This document shows positions 44,169 through 53,186 of a stretch of 64,000 nt of DNA, piece after piece. This DNA is from Streptomyces sp. MH60 (GTDB lineage: Bacteria > Actinomycetota > Actinomycetes > Streptomycetales > Streptomycetaceae), in contig NZ_MULI01000022.1 of assembly GCF_002939385.1 (NCBI RefSeq), positions 1 through 64,000 of the forward strand, given 5' to 3'. The position numbers were made by a program, and so were the translations under genes. The notes beneath the pieces are model-generated. The model saw only the letters and a program-made list of their open reading frames with translations. It was not told the origin of the DNA and did no database searches. How positions within the stretch are numbered: position 1 is the first letter of the stretch; every line of letters begins with the position of its first letter.

Positions 44169-44978
44169 ATGTCGGAGACTGGTGGCGCGGCGGCAGGTGG
44201 CGCGGCGGGCGGCGTCCGCGAGGTGAAGTCCGCGGCACGCACGGTGGAACTGCTGGAGGTGCTGGCCGCCCGCGGCGACCGCCCGGCCCGGCTCCAGGAG
44301 CTGGCGGACGGGCTGGGCGTGCCGCGCAGCTCGATGTACGCGCTGCTCCAGACGCTGATCTCGCGCGGCTGGGTCCGCACCGACGTCACCGGCTCCCTCT
44401 ACGGCATCGGCATCCACGCCCTGCTCACCGGCACCAGCTACCTGGACTCCGACCCCCGGGTGCGGGCGGTGCGGCCGTACCTCGACGAGGCGTCCGAGGC
44501 GCTGGGCGAGACCATCCACCTGGGGCGGCTGGACGGGCGCGACGTGGCGTACCTGGCGACCCGGGAGTCGCACGAATACCTGCGCACGATCAGCAGGGTG
44601 GGGCGCCGGCTGCCCGCCCACGTGGGCGCGCTGGGCAAGGCGCTGCTGGCCGAGCGGCCGGACGCGGAACTGCCCGAGGGACCGTACGAGGTCTTCACCG
44701 CCCACACCCACACCAGCAGGGAGGCCCTGGCGGCCGACCTCGCCCGGACCAGGGAGCGCGGCTACTCCGTCGACCGCGAGGAGGGCGTGCCCGGCATCGT
44801 CGGCTTCGGCTTCGCGCTGCGCTATGAGGTCCCGGCGCTGGACGCGATCAGCTGCTCGGTGCCGGTGGCCCGGCTTACGCCGGATCACGAGGCGCGGATC
44901 GTGGCGGTGATGCGGGAGATCAGGGCCAAACTGGAGGCGACGATTCCGGCCGGAGGCGGCTCGGTTCACTGGCGTTAG
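44169..44978 (+). CDS. IclR-family transcriptional regulator
   Basis: 269 aa. Winged helix at about 20-80 (AARTVELLEVLAARGDRPARLQELADGLGVPRSSMYALLQTL), then the IclR ligand domain (ETIHLGRLDGRDVAYLATRES, RLPAHVGALGKALLA, GYSVDREEGVPGIVGFGFAL). Divergent from the glucarate genes, hence their probable repressor, released by glucarate or its breakdown product. Confidence 0.92.
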   Translation: MSETGGAAAGGAAGGVREVKSAARTVELLEVLAARGDRPARLQELADGLGVPRSSMYALLQTLISRGWVRTDVTGSLYGIGIHALLTGTSYLDSDPRVRAVRPYLDEASEALGETIHLGRLDGRDVAYLATRESHEYLRTISRVGRRLPAHVGALGKALLAERPDAELPEGPYEVFTAHTHTSREALAADLARTRERGYSVDREEGVPGIVGFGFALRYEVPALDAISCSVPVARLTPDHEARIVAVMREIRAKLEATIPAGGGSVHWR

Positions 44979-45152
44979 CGCTCGCTGCTACCCAGCCTCG
45001 AAACCCCCAAACGGCTATGTGACCCAGATCCCACCCCCTCGCCTGTTTCGGGCGTCCCCGCGCTTGATACAAATTGCCCGCGCGTTCCTGTCAGTCGACG
45101 GTCGTCGCCCCCTCCCTCCCCACCGTCCCTTCCGCATGCCCTGGGAACGCCC

Positions 45153-46502
45153 GTGCTCGCCCCCCGCACCACCCCCTGGCCCCTCGTCGCCCTTTTCACG
45201 GCCGGGTACCTGCCTCCGTACCTGCTGCCCACCACCGTCGGCAGACTCGACACCGGCCTCGCGCTCTCCGCCACCCAGGCGGGCGCGGTCGGCAGCGCTC
45301 TGCTGCTGAGTTCGGCGACCGCCGGCTTCCTGCTGGCCTCCCGGGTGCAGCGGGCCGGTGCCCGGACGCTGGCCCGCTTCGGCCTCGCGCTGGCCGTCCT
45401 CGGTTACGGCGCCGCCGCGCTCACCACCGCCGTCCCGGCCGTCGTCGTCGGCGCGGTCGTGGGCGGTTTCGGCTCGGGGACGGCCACCACGGTCGCCGCG
45501 ACCCGGATCGCCGCCGAGAAGGATCCCCACCGCGCCTCCACGATGGGCCTGCTGAGCGTGTCCGCGCTGGCCGGCGCGGTGTACCTGACGGTGCCCCACC
45601 TGGGCCGGGCGCACGGACTGCCGCTGGCCGCGATCGCCCTGACCGCGCTGGCGGTGTGGCCGCTGACCGGCCGCCTGCCGGGCGCGGAGGCCGCCTCCCC
45701 CGCCACGCCCGGCACCGACACCACCGCCCCGCTCCCGCACCGCCGTTCGGGGCTGGTCCTGGCCGCCACGGTGCTGTGCTGGTCCCTCGCGCAGAACTCC
45801 CTGTGGGGTGTCAGCGGCCGGATCGGGCTGACCCAGGCCGGCCTGGGCGACGCCGCCCTGGGGCTGGTCTTCGCCGTCGCGCTGGGCGCGGGGCTGGTCG
45901 GGGTACTGGTCGCCGGCGCCCTCGGGCCGCGGCTGGGGCGGGCCATGCCGGTCGGCGCCGGCACGGTGCTCATCGCGGGCTGCATCGCGGTCAGCGCGTC
46001 GGCGACGACCCCGGCGACCTTCGCGACCGGGGAGATCGCCTGGAACACCGTCTACCCGGTCGTGCTGTCGTACCTGATCGGCCTCGCCGCCTCGCTCGAC
46101 CCGCGCGGCCGGTGGGCGGTGCTGGTCGGTTCGGCGTCCTCGCTGGGCACGGCGGCCGGGCCGCTGGCCGGCAGTGTCCTGTCGGCGCGGGCCGGTTACC
46201 CGGGCATGGGGCTGGTGCTGGCCGCCGGTCTGCTGCTGGTCGCCGCGCCGATGACCGCCGTCGCGCTGCACACCGCGGGCCGGCCGCTGCTGTCCGGCGC
46301 GATCCGCCGCCGCGGCGGCACCCCGGCCGCGCTGGTGGCCGCCGCCACGGGTACACCGAGCGGTGCGGTGCCCGAGGTCGGTGCCGTGGAGCAGCCGGTC
46401 GTGGAGATCGACGTGGCCGCCCCCGCGGTGGCCGTCCGGGGCGCCTACGACACGGCGGGACCCCGGCAGGCGGCGGCCACACCGGGGTCCGGGACGGGCT
46501 GA
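45153..46502 (+). CDS. MFS transporter
   Basis: 449 aa from GTG 45153, GGGAACGCCC upstream. Twelve hydrophobic segments, starting with LVALFTAGYLPPYLLPTTVG and ending near LVLAAGLLLVAAPMTAV. The C-terminal 70 residues are hydrophilic and variable. The family is remote and I cannot assign a substrate. The 174-base gap upstream carries a -35-like TTGATA (45063). Its stop is three bases from the convergent deaminase stop. Confidence 0.75.
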   Translation: MLAPRTTPWPLVALFTAGYLPPYLLPTTVGRLDTGLALSATQAGAVGSALLLSSATAGFLLASRVQRAGARTLARFGLALAVLGYGAAALTTAVPAVVVGAVVGGFGSGTATTVAATRIAAEKDPHRASTMGLLSVSALAGAVYLTVPHLGRAHGLPLAAIALTALAVWPLTGRLPGAEAASPATPGTDTTAPLPHRRSGLVLAATVLCWSLAQNSLWGVSGRIGLTQAGLGDAALGLVFAVALGAGLVGVLVAGALGPRLGRAMPVGAGTVLIAGCIAVSASATTPATFATGEIAWNTVYPVVLSYLIGLAASLDPRGRWAVLVGSASSLGTAAGPLAGSVLSARAGYPGMGLVLAAGLLLVAAPMTAVALHTAGRPLLSGAIRRRGGTPAALVAAATGTPSGAVPEVGAVEQPVVEIDVAAPAVAVRGAYDTAGPRQAAATPGSGTG

Positions 46503-46505
46503 GTC

Positions 46506-47528
46506 CTACGCCGTCGGGAAGTCGTACGCCTCGACTTCCGCGAGGTACCGCGCCCGCAGTTCCTCCTCGTCCTCCAGGAAGGAGGCGAGGAAGGAGTTGC
46601 GGGCCAGCTCCCGCAGCCGCTCCTCGGTGAGACCGAGGGCCTGGCGCACGGCGTCGAAGTTGTCGTCCGCGTAGCCGCCGAAGTAGGCCGGGTCGTCGGA
46701 GTTGACCGTGCACATCAGCCCGGCGTCGAGCATCGCGGGCAGCGGATGGTCGGCGAGGGTGTCGACGGTGCGCAGCCGCACGTTGGACAGCGGGCACAGG
46801 GTGAGCGGGACGCGCTCGCGCACCAGCCGCTCGACCAGCGCCGGATCCTCCACGGAACGCAGCCCGTGGTCGATCCGCTCGACGCCGAGGACGTCGAGGG
46901 CCTCGACGACGTACGCGGGCGGCCCCTCCTCGCCCGCGTGCGCGACCCGGCGCAGCCCGAGGGCGGCGGCGGCCTCGTACACCTCGCGGAACTTCACGGG
47001 CGGGTGGCCGACCTCGGCCGAGTCCAGGCCGACGCCGGTGATGCGGTCGAGGTACGGCTTGGCGGCGTCCAGCGTCGCGAGGGCCGACTCGGCGGACTCG
47101 TCGCGCAGGAAGCAGAGGATCAGGCGGGTGGAGACCCCGTGGTTCTCGCGGCCGGCGCCCAGCGCCCGCCACAGCCCCTCCACGACCGTGTCCATCTCCA
47201 CGCCCCGGGCGAGGTGGGCCTGCGGGTCGAAGAAGATCTCGGCGTGCCGGACGCCCTGGGCGGCGGCGCGGGCGAGGTAGGCGTTGGCCAGGTCCTCGAA
47301 GTCCCGCTCGGTGCGCAGCACGGCCATCAGTTCGTAGTACAGGTTCAGGAACGACTGGAGGTCCTCGAAGCGGTACGCCTCGCGCAGCGCGTCCTCATCC
47401 GCGTACGGCAGGGACACGCCGTTGCGGGCGGCCAGCGCGAAGGCCAGCTCGGGTTCCAGGGTGCCTTCGATGTGCAGGTGCAGTTCAGCTTTGGGCAGGG
47501 GCATCAGAGCATCGTACGGCGGCTTCAC
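46506..47528 (-). CDS. adenine deaminase-type amidohydrolase (often labelled adenosine deaminase)
   Basis: 340 aa from GTG 47528 (VKPPYDALMPLPKAELHLHIEGT), where GTGA overlaps the RNase Z stop. An ATG at 47504 is the alternative. Zinc ligands: HLHIEG (His17, His19), later His in AHAGEEGPP, and Asp in VNSDDPAYFGGY. The HIEGTLEPEL and SDDPAYFGGY forms fit adenine deaminases better than classic adenosine deaminases (HLDGS, NTDDP). It is thus more likely to convert adenine to hypoxanthine. Confidence 0.87.
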   Translation of the reverse strand: MKPPYDALMPLPKAELHLHIEGTLEPELAFALAARNGVSLPYADEDALREAYRFEDLQSFLNLYYELMAVLRTERDFEDLANAYLARAAAQGVRHAEIFFDPQAHLARGVEMDTVVEGLWRALGAGRENHGVSTRLILCFLRDESAESALATLDAAKPYLDRITGVGLDSAEVGHPPVKFREVYEAAAALGLRRVAHAGEEGPPAYVVEALDVLGVERIDHGLRSVEDPALVERLVRERVPLTLCPLSNVRLRTVDTLADHPLPAMLDAGLMCTVNSDDPAYFGGYADDNFDAVRQALGLTEERLRELARNSFLASFLEDEEELRARYLAEVEAYDFPTA

Positions 47529-48430
47529 CGACGTTTCGGAACCGGTACGCGGGTGAGGTCGCGGGCCACGGTCAGCTCGCCCTCGTAACCGGCCGCGCGT
47601 GCCTGCCGCTCGAACTCCTCGGGTGCGGAGTAGCGCTGGCTGAAGTGGGTGAGGACCAGGTGCCGTACGCCCGCGTCCCGGGCCACGCGCGCGGCCTGAC
47701 CGGCGGTGAGGTGGCCGTGGTCGGTGGCGAGGGTCTCGTCCTCGTCGAGGAAGGTGGACTCGATCACCAGCAGGTCCGAGCCCTCGGCGAGCGCGTGCAC
47801 GCCCGCGCACAGCCGGGTGTCCATGACGAACGCGAACCGCTGGCCGGGCCGGACCTCGCTGACCTCGTCGAGCGCGACGCCGTTCAGCGAGCCCTCGCGC
47901 TGGATGCGGCCGACGTCGGGGCCCTTGATGCCGTGCGCGGCGAGGCGGTCGGGCAGCATGCGGCGGCCGTCGGGCTCGGTGAGCCGGTAGCCGTACGACT
48001 CGACGGGGTGCGACAGCCTGCGGGCGTCCAGGGTGTAGGCGGGGGTGACCGCAAGGGGGCCGTCGGCGGCGACCGGGGACTCGGTGAGGGCGACGGTCTC
48101 GCGGTAGGCGGTGGCGTAGCGCAGGCGCTCGAAGAAACGCTGCCCGGAGCGCGGGTAGTGGGCGGTGATCTCGTGCGGCACCTGGTCCAGGTTGATGCGC
48201 TGGATCACCCCGGCGAGGCCCAGGCTGTGGTCGCCGTGGAAGTGCGTGACGCAGATCCGGTTCAGGTCGTGGGCGGCGACCCCGGCGCGCAGCATCTGGC
48301 GCTGGGTGCCCTCGCCGGGGTCGAACAGGATGCCCTCGCCGTCCCAGCGGAGCAGGTAGCCGTTGTGGTTGCGGTGCCGGGTCGGGACCTGGCTGGCGGT
48401 GCCGAGGACGACGAGTTCACGTACGGACAC
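47525..48430 (-). CDS. rnz: ribonuclease Z
   Basis: 301 aa. MBL-fold RNase with HFHGDHSLGLAGV (HxHxDH), VMDTRLCAG, and LVLTHFSQRY. It processes the 3' end of tRNA precursors. GTG start, 15 bases after the HIT gene stop. Together HIT-rnz-adenine deaminase form one transcript. Confidence 0.95.
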   Translation of the reverse strand: MSVRELVVLGTASQVPTRHRNHNGYLLRWDGEGILFDPGEGTQRQMLRAGVAAHDLNRICVTHFHGDHSLGLAGVIQRINLDQVPHEITAHYPRSGQRFFERLRYATAYRETVALTESPVAADGPLAVTPAYTLDARRLSHPVESYGYRLTEPDGRRMLPDRLAAHGIKGPDVGRIQREGSLNGVALDEVSEVRPGQRFAFVMDTRLCAGVHALAEGSDLLVIESTFLDEDETLATDHGHLTAGQAARVARDAGVRHLVLTHFSQRYSAPEEFERQARAAGYEGELTVARDLTRVPVPKRR

Positions 48431-48445
48431 GGGGGCTGCGCCCGA

Positions 48446-48799
48446 CTATCCGGGGGGCCATTCGAGGCCGCGGCCGCCGAGCACGTGGGCGTGCGCGTGC
48501 CAGACGGTCTGTCCGGCGCCGCTGCCGGTGTTGAAGACGGTGCGGTAGCTGTCCAGCTTCTCGTCGTCGGCGACGGCCTGGGTCTCGCGCAGGACGTCGG
48601 CGGCGAGCTGCGGGGCTTCGGCGGCGAGCGCGGCGGCGTCCTTGTGGTGCGCCTTGGGGATCACCAGGACGTGGGTGGGGGCCTGGGGGTTGATGTCCCG
48701 GAACGCGACGGTGGTGTCCGTCTCGCGGACGATCGTCGCGGGAATCTGCCCTGCGACGATCTTGCAGAACAGGCAGTCGTCCTGTGCCTCGCCAGTCAC
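48446..48799 (-). CDS. HIT-family nucleotide hydrolase/transferase (HinT-like)
   Basis: 117 aa from GTG 48799 (VTGEAQDDCLFCKIVAGQIPA), GGAG 8 bases upstream. His triad HAHAHVLGG near residue 98-105. Two Cys in CLFCKIV form a zinc-binding pair as in other HinTs. Hydrolyses AMP-NH2-type substrates. First gene in the rnz operon. Confidence 0.93.
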   Translation of the reverse strand: MTGEAQDDCLFCKIVAGQIPATIVRETDTTVAFRDINPQAPTHVLVIPKAHHKDAAALAAEAPQLAADVLRETQAVADDEKLDSYRTVFNTGSGAGQTVWHAHAHVLGGRGLEWPPG

Positions 48800-48852
48800 T
48801 TGGCTCTCCTCACACCGGTGATCTTCTGTGGGCATCGTATCCGCCGCCGCAG

Positions 48853-48922
48853 CCGCGGGCAGTCGTGCCGCCGGGTGCCTCCCAGGCCGTTCAGGCACTG
48901 GGGGAGGCACGACTGCCCGCGG
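48853..48922. terminator. long inverted repeat after the tricorn protease gene
   Basis: CCGCGGGCAGTCGTGCC (48853-48869) and its perfect complement (48906-48922) make a 17-bp stem. An internal TGCCTCCCAG/CTGGGGGAGGCA pair competes with it. The right arm abuts the tricorn stop codon (48923). The left arm lies upstream of the HIT gene, so it may also insulate that gene. Confidence 0.8.
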
Positions 48923-51900
48923 TCAAGGCAACGTGGGCGGCGTCTTCGCCGGAGTCTCCTCCAATGCCGCCAGCGCGAGCGCGATCGCCTCGTCCAGCTG
49001 GGGGTCGCGGCCCGCCGCGTAGTCCTGCGGACGCTGCGGGACCTCCACGTCCGGATCGACGCCGTGGTTCTCCACGCCCCACCCGTAACCCTCCAGCCAG
49101 AACGCGTACTTCGGCTGGGTGATCAGCGTGCCGTCGACCAGCCGGTAGCGGCTGTCGATGCCGATGACGCCGCCCCAGGTGCGCACGCCGACGACCGGCC
49201 CGATCCCCAGTGCCTTGATCGCCGCGTTGACGATGTCCCCGTCCGAGCCGGAGAACTCGTTGGCGACGGCGACGACCGGCCCGCGGGGCGCGTCCTGCGG
49301 GTAGCTGGTCGGCCGCATGCCGCGCGGCAGGTCCCAGCCGACGATGCGCCGGGCCAGCTTCTCCACCACCAGCTGGGAGGTGTGCCCGCCGCGGTTCTCC
49401 CGGACGTCGACGACCAGGCCCTCCCTGGCCACCTCGACGCGCAGGTCGCGGTGGATCTGGGCCCAGCCGGGCGCCTGCATGTCGGGGACGTGCAGGTAGC
49501 CCAGCCGCCCGCCGGACTTCTCGTGGACGTAGGCGCGCCGGTCGGCGACCCAGGCGTGGTAGCGCAGCGGCTCCTCGTCGGCGAGCGGGACGACGACGGC
49601 GTGCCGCACCTCGCCGCCGCCGGCCGGGGAGACGGTCAGCTCGACCGGCTTGCCCGCCGTGCCGACGAGCAGGGGTCCAGGACCGGTGACCGGGTCCACG
49701 GCCTGCCCGGCGACCGCGACGATCGCGTCCCCGGCGCGCACGGCGACCCCGGGCGCGGCGAGCGGGGAACGGGCGTCGGGGTCGGAGGTCTCCGAGGGCA
49801 GGACCCGGTCGATGCGCCAGGTGCCGTCCTCGTGGCGGGAGAGGTCGGCGCCGAGCAGGCCCTGCCGGGCGCCGGAGCCGTGACCGCCGCGGGGGGTGAC
49901 GTAGGCGTGCGAGGTGCCGAGTTCACCGTGCACCTCCCACAGGAGGTCGACCAGGTCGTCGTGGGTGGCGACGCGGTCCAGGACGGGCCGGTAGCGGTCG
50001 AGCACGCCGTCCCAGTCGACGCCGTTCATGTCGGCCCGCCAGAAGTGGTCCCGCATGATGCGGCCGGTCTCGTCGAACATCTGCCGCCACTCCGCGGCCG
50101 GTTCGACTCTCTGGCGGACCCGGCCCAGGTCGACGGTGACGTTGGTGTCGCTGTCCTCGTCGCCGGAGGCCCGCCGGTCGCTGGGCACGACCTTGAGCCG
50201 TCCGTCGGTCCACAGCAGCACCCGCTTGCCGTCGCCGCTGACCTCGTAGTGGTCGGCGTCGCCGCCGAGGTGCTCGACGCGCTGCTGGGCGAGGTCGTAC
50301 CGCTCCAGCTCGGTGTGCGGGTCGGGGTCGTCCGGGGTGGCGCGGGAGGCGCCGAGGACACCGGTGAGCGGGTGGCGCAGCCACAGGACGCCGTCCTTGG
50401 CGGCGCGCAGCCGGGAGTAGCGGGCGGCCTCCACCGGGAAGGGCACGATGCGGTCGGCGAGGCCCTCGATGTCGATCCGGGTGGTGGGGGTGCCCTCGCT
50501 GTCGGGGGTCTCCTCGCGGTCCGGGGTCTCGAAGGGGCGGCCGTGGCGCTGCGGGCCGAAGGGCGAGGGCGTGGTCGCCGCGAGGGTGATCAGGTAGGGC
50601 CGGGCGCCCTCGACGAAGGCCAGGTCGAAGACGTGCTCGTCGTAGACCGGGTCGAAGGAGCGGGTGGAGAGGAAGGCGAGGTGCTTGCCGTCCAGGGTGA
50701 AGGCGGGCGAGTAGTCCTTGAAGCGCAGCGGGGTCGCCTCGCTCACCGACAGGTCGGTGGTGTTGGCGAGTTTGAGCTGGCGCAGCGGGTCGGGGCCGGG
50801 GTGGGACCAGGCGAGCCAGGCCGAGTCCGGCGAGAAGACCAGCCCGGACGCGTCGCCGTCCTCGCTGCGGTCGACCTCGCGGACCTCGCCGCTCTCGCGC
50901 TCGACGAGCAGGACCCGCCCGTCGTGCGAGGCGACGGCGACGCGGCTGCCGTCGGGGGCCACGGCGAGGCTCAGCACCCGGCCGAGCCGTCCGGCGGCCA
51001 GGCGCCGTGCGGTGGCGCCGGGGGCGAGGCCGGTGGCGGGCGCGAACTCCAGGGCGTCGTCGCCCTCGGCGTCCGTCACCCACACCACCCACTCCTCGCC
51101 GTCGGCGCGGAAGGTACGCGGCAGCCGGGTGCGGACACCGGGGGTGGCCGCGAGCGCGCGCGCCGGTCCGGAGCGGTGGGTGACCCAGTGCACGCCGCCG
51201 CGTACGGCGACGGCGCTGCCGCGCGCGGTGTGGTCGGGGGACGCGGAGCCGAACCAGCGGGCGGCGTTGACCGGGTACGGCTGGAGGTCGACGCGGGCAC
51301 CGCCGAGCCGGATGTCCAGGCGGCGCGGCTCGGCGCCGTCGAGGTCGTCCAGGGTCCACAGTTCACCGGCGGACGCGTAGACGACGCGGGTGCCGTCGGT
51401 GGCGGCGTGCCGGGCGTAGAAGCCTCCCCCACCGGGGGTGTGCCGACGCAGGTCGGAGCCGTCGGCGAGGGAGGAGTACAGGGCGCCGGTGCCCTCGTGG
51501 TCGGAGAGGAAGGCGATCCGGTCGCCGACCCAGAAGGGGTACTCGATGTTGCCGTCGAGGTCGGCGTGCAGACGGACGAACTCGCCGTCGTCCTCGCGGT
51601 CGATCCACAGCTTGCCCGCCGTGCCGCCCCGGTAGCGCTTCCACCAGGCGGCCTCGCGGCCCATCGGCGCGGACAGCAGCACGGTGTGCGGGCCCTGGGC
51701 GACGTCCCCGACGGGCCCGTAGGGCAGGGTGGCCGCCGGTCCGCCGTCGAGCGGGACGGCGCGGGCCCAGCTGCGGCGCAGGCTGGCCTGGCCGTAGGTG
51801 CTGAGGGCGAGGACGCGGCCGTCGGCGGTCCAGCCGCGGACCTGGGTCCTGATGCTGCCCCAGTGGGTGAGGCGCCGGGCGGGGCCGCCGTCGACGGGCG

Positions 51901-52129
51901 CGACGTGCACCTCGGGGGCGCCGTCACGGGTGGAGGTCCAGGCGACCGTGGTGCCGTCGGGCGAGATCCGCGGGTGGTTCACCGGCACGTTGTCGGCGCT
52001 GACCCGCCAGGCCCGGCCGCCGTCGAGCGGGGCGAGCCACACGTCGTCCTCGGCGGTGAAGGCGACCAACTCGCCGTGCGGGTGCGGAAAGCGGAGGTAG
52101 GCAGGCGCTGCGGGCTGAGTCACCCCCAT
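48923..52129 (-). CDS. tricorn-like peptidase (S41 family)
   Basis: 1068 aa from ATG 52129 (MGVTQPAAPAYLRFPHPHG), near the archaeal tricorn length. N-terminal six- and seven-bladed beta-propellers with repeated motifs (ISPDGTTVAWTS, LVFSPDSAWLAWSHPG, FTLDGKHLAFLS). C-terminal core: LGTSHAYVTPRGG around the catalytic His, a PDZ-like part, and NEFSGSDGDIVNAAIKALG with the nucleophile Ser. It cleaves oligopeptides made by the proteasome. No signal peptide, so intracellular. Confidence 0.95.
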   Translation of the reverse strand: MGVTQPAAPAYLRFPHPHGELVAFTAEDDVWLAPLDGGRAWRVSADNVPVNHPRISPDGTTVAWTSTRDGAPEVHVAPVDGGPARRLTHWGSIRTQVRGWTADGRVLALSTYGQASLRRSWARAVPLDGGPAATLPYGPVGDVAQGPHTVLLSAPMGREAAWWKRYRGGTAGKLWIDREDDGEFVRLHADLDGNIEYPFWVGDRIAFLSDHEGTGALYSSLADGSDLRRHTPGGGGFYARHAATDGTRVVYASAGELWTLDDLDGAEPRRLDIRLGGARVDLQPYPVNAARWFGSASPDHTARGSAVAVRGGVHWVTHRSGPARALAATPGVRTRLPRTFRADGEEWVVWVTDAEGDDALEFAPATGLAPGATARRLAAGRLGRVLSLAVAPDGSRVAVASHDGRVLLVERESGEVREVDRSEDGDASGLVFSPDSAWLAWSHPGPDPLRQLKLANTTDLSVSEATPLRFKDYSPAFTLDGKHLAFLSTRSFDPVYDEHVFDLAFVEGARPYLITLAATTPSPFGPQRHGRPFETPDREETPDSEGTPTTRIDIEGLADRIVPFPVEAARYSRLRAAKDGVLWLRHPLTGVLGASRATPDDPDPHTELERYDLAQQRVEHLGGDADHYEVSGDGKRVLLWTDGRLKVVPSDRRASGDEDSDTNVTVDLGRVRQRVEPAAEWRQMFDETGRIMRDHFWRADMNGVDWDGVLDRYRPVLDRVATHDDLVDLLWEVHGELGTSHAYVTPRGGHGSGARQGLLGADLSRHEDGTWRIDRVLPSETSDPDARSPLAAPGVAVRAGDAIVAVAGQAVDPVTGPGPLLVGTAGKPVELTVSPAGGGEVRHAVVVPLADEEPLRYHAWVADRRAYVHEKSGGRLGYLHVPDMQAPGWAQIHRDLRVEVAREGLVVDVRENRGGHTSQLVVEKLARRIVGWDLPRGMRPTSYPQDAPRGPVVAVANEFSGSDGDIVNAAIKALGIGPVVGVRTWGGVIGIDSRYRLVDGTLITQPKYAFWLEGYGWGVENHGVDPDVEVPQRPQDYAAGRDPQLDEAIALALAALEETPAKTPPTLP

Positions 52130-52211
52130 ACCCTATGCAGGGGCGCCGCCCGCCGACAGAGGTTTGGATCACTTCCCGGCCGCCGGGCACCCATGACCCG
52201 CCGGTGGTGGG

Positions 52212-52727
52212 CTACTTGCCCTCCACCGGCCGGCAGTGCGGGTCGTCCGGGCACCAGATGGTCCGGGTGACGGTCACGGTGGGCCCGGGCCCGTTCGGGG
52301 AGGACCGGTTCGCGGGCGGGGCACTGGTGGCGTCGCAGTCGCCCAGCCCCTTGACCCGGAACCACTCCTTGCCGTCCACCTTCGCGGTCAGGTTCCCGCG
52401 CACGCAGGCGCCCTTGACGACCCGGGTCACCTTGCCGTCGACGGTGATGTCCTGGCCGGCGTCCGTCCTGCCCTCGCAGTGGACGGAGGCGACGGCGTTC
52501 TCGGTCGCCGACGCGGTGGTGCCCTGGTCGCCGAAGGAGGCGGTGCAGGTGAGCCAGCGCACCTCCGCCTTCTGCCGCTCCAGTTCACGGGTCACGGTCT
52601 GGTCGGTCGTGTACGCCACCGACGCGGAACTGAGCCCGCCCGGTTCGCACGCGACGAGCCCGCCGACGACGACGGCCGAGCCGACGACCACCGGAGCCAT
52701 GCGCCGAATCCGTCTCAAAGCCCCCAT
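52212..52727 (-). CDS. small putative lipoprotein of unknown function
   Basis: 171 aa from ATG 52727 (MGALRRIRRMAPVVVG). Lipobox VGGLVACEPG, Cys about residue 27, signal peptide with Arg-rich start. The mature part has four Cys likely in disulphides (TCTASFGDQG, VHCEGRTD, GACVRGN, GLGDCDAT) and a DUF4333-like repeat pattern. Stop 82 bases before the tricorn gene start. Confidence 0.8.
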   Translation of the reverse strand: MGALRRIRRMAPVVVGSAVVVGGLVACEPGGLSSASVAYTTDQTVTRELERQKAEVRWLTCTASFGDQGTTASATENAVASVHCEGRTDAGQDITVDGKVTRVVKGACVRGNLTAKVDGKEWFRVKGLGDCDATSAPPANRSSPNGPGPTVTVTRTIWCPDDPHCRPVEGK

Positions 52728-52799
52728 GGAGGGCAGCCTGCCACCGCACCGGGACCGACGGTAGGGCGCATACGGCCACTCCTCACTACCGTGGGCGCC

Positions 52800-53177
52800 A
52801 TGGGCAACGACCGCAGGCAGCGCAGGCTCGTCGTGGACGAACGCACCACCTGGCTGTGGAGCCACCGGCAGAAACGCGGGCGCGACGGGGTCTGGCGGGA
52901 CGCGCTGACGCTGTACCGCGACGGCGTGCGGGTGCGGTTCGTGTTCCTCGCGGGCGCGCCCGGCTCGGGGAGGTGGACCACGGAGGGCGGGTACTGGTAC
53001 GAGGGCTGCGTGGGCGACGGCCACGGCCACCTGCTCAACCTGCGCGAACCCGGTGTCGTACGGGCGCTGGTCGAGGAGGCCGGGCGGCGCGGGCTGCTGC
53101 CCGGGCGCGGGGACGGGCCGGTGGAACTGGACGGCTGGGACCTGTTCCCGGCGGTGGTCGCCGCCGTCGACGGCTGA
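52800..53177 (+). CDS. hypothetical protein, conserved in Streptomyces
   Basis: 125 aa. MGNDRRQRRLVVDERTTWLWSHRQ... with repeated strands (LTLYRDGVRVRFVFLAGAPGSGRW, TTEGGYWYEGCVGDG). The repeated beta pattern ends in a helix (GVVRALVEEAGRRGLLPG). No known motif. Divergent from the lipoprotein gene, convergent with rsmE (9 bases between stops). Confidence 0.7.
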   Translation: MGNDRRQRRLVVDERTTWLWSHRQKRGRDGVWRDALTLYRDGVRVRFVFLAGAPGSGRWTTEGGYWYEGCVGDGHGHLLNLREPGVVRALVEEAGRRGLLPGRGDGPVELDGWDLFPAVVAAVDG

Positions 53178-53186
53178 CCGGGCGGG

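Noticed and set aside
47645..52270. 1541-codon open frame on the plus strand
   Set aside because: It lies antisense to rnz, HIT and the tricorn gene, which carry clear family motifs; its Val/Gly/Asp-rich translation is a GC-driven shadow.
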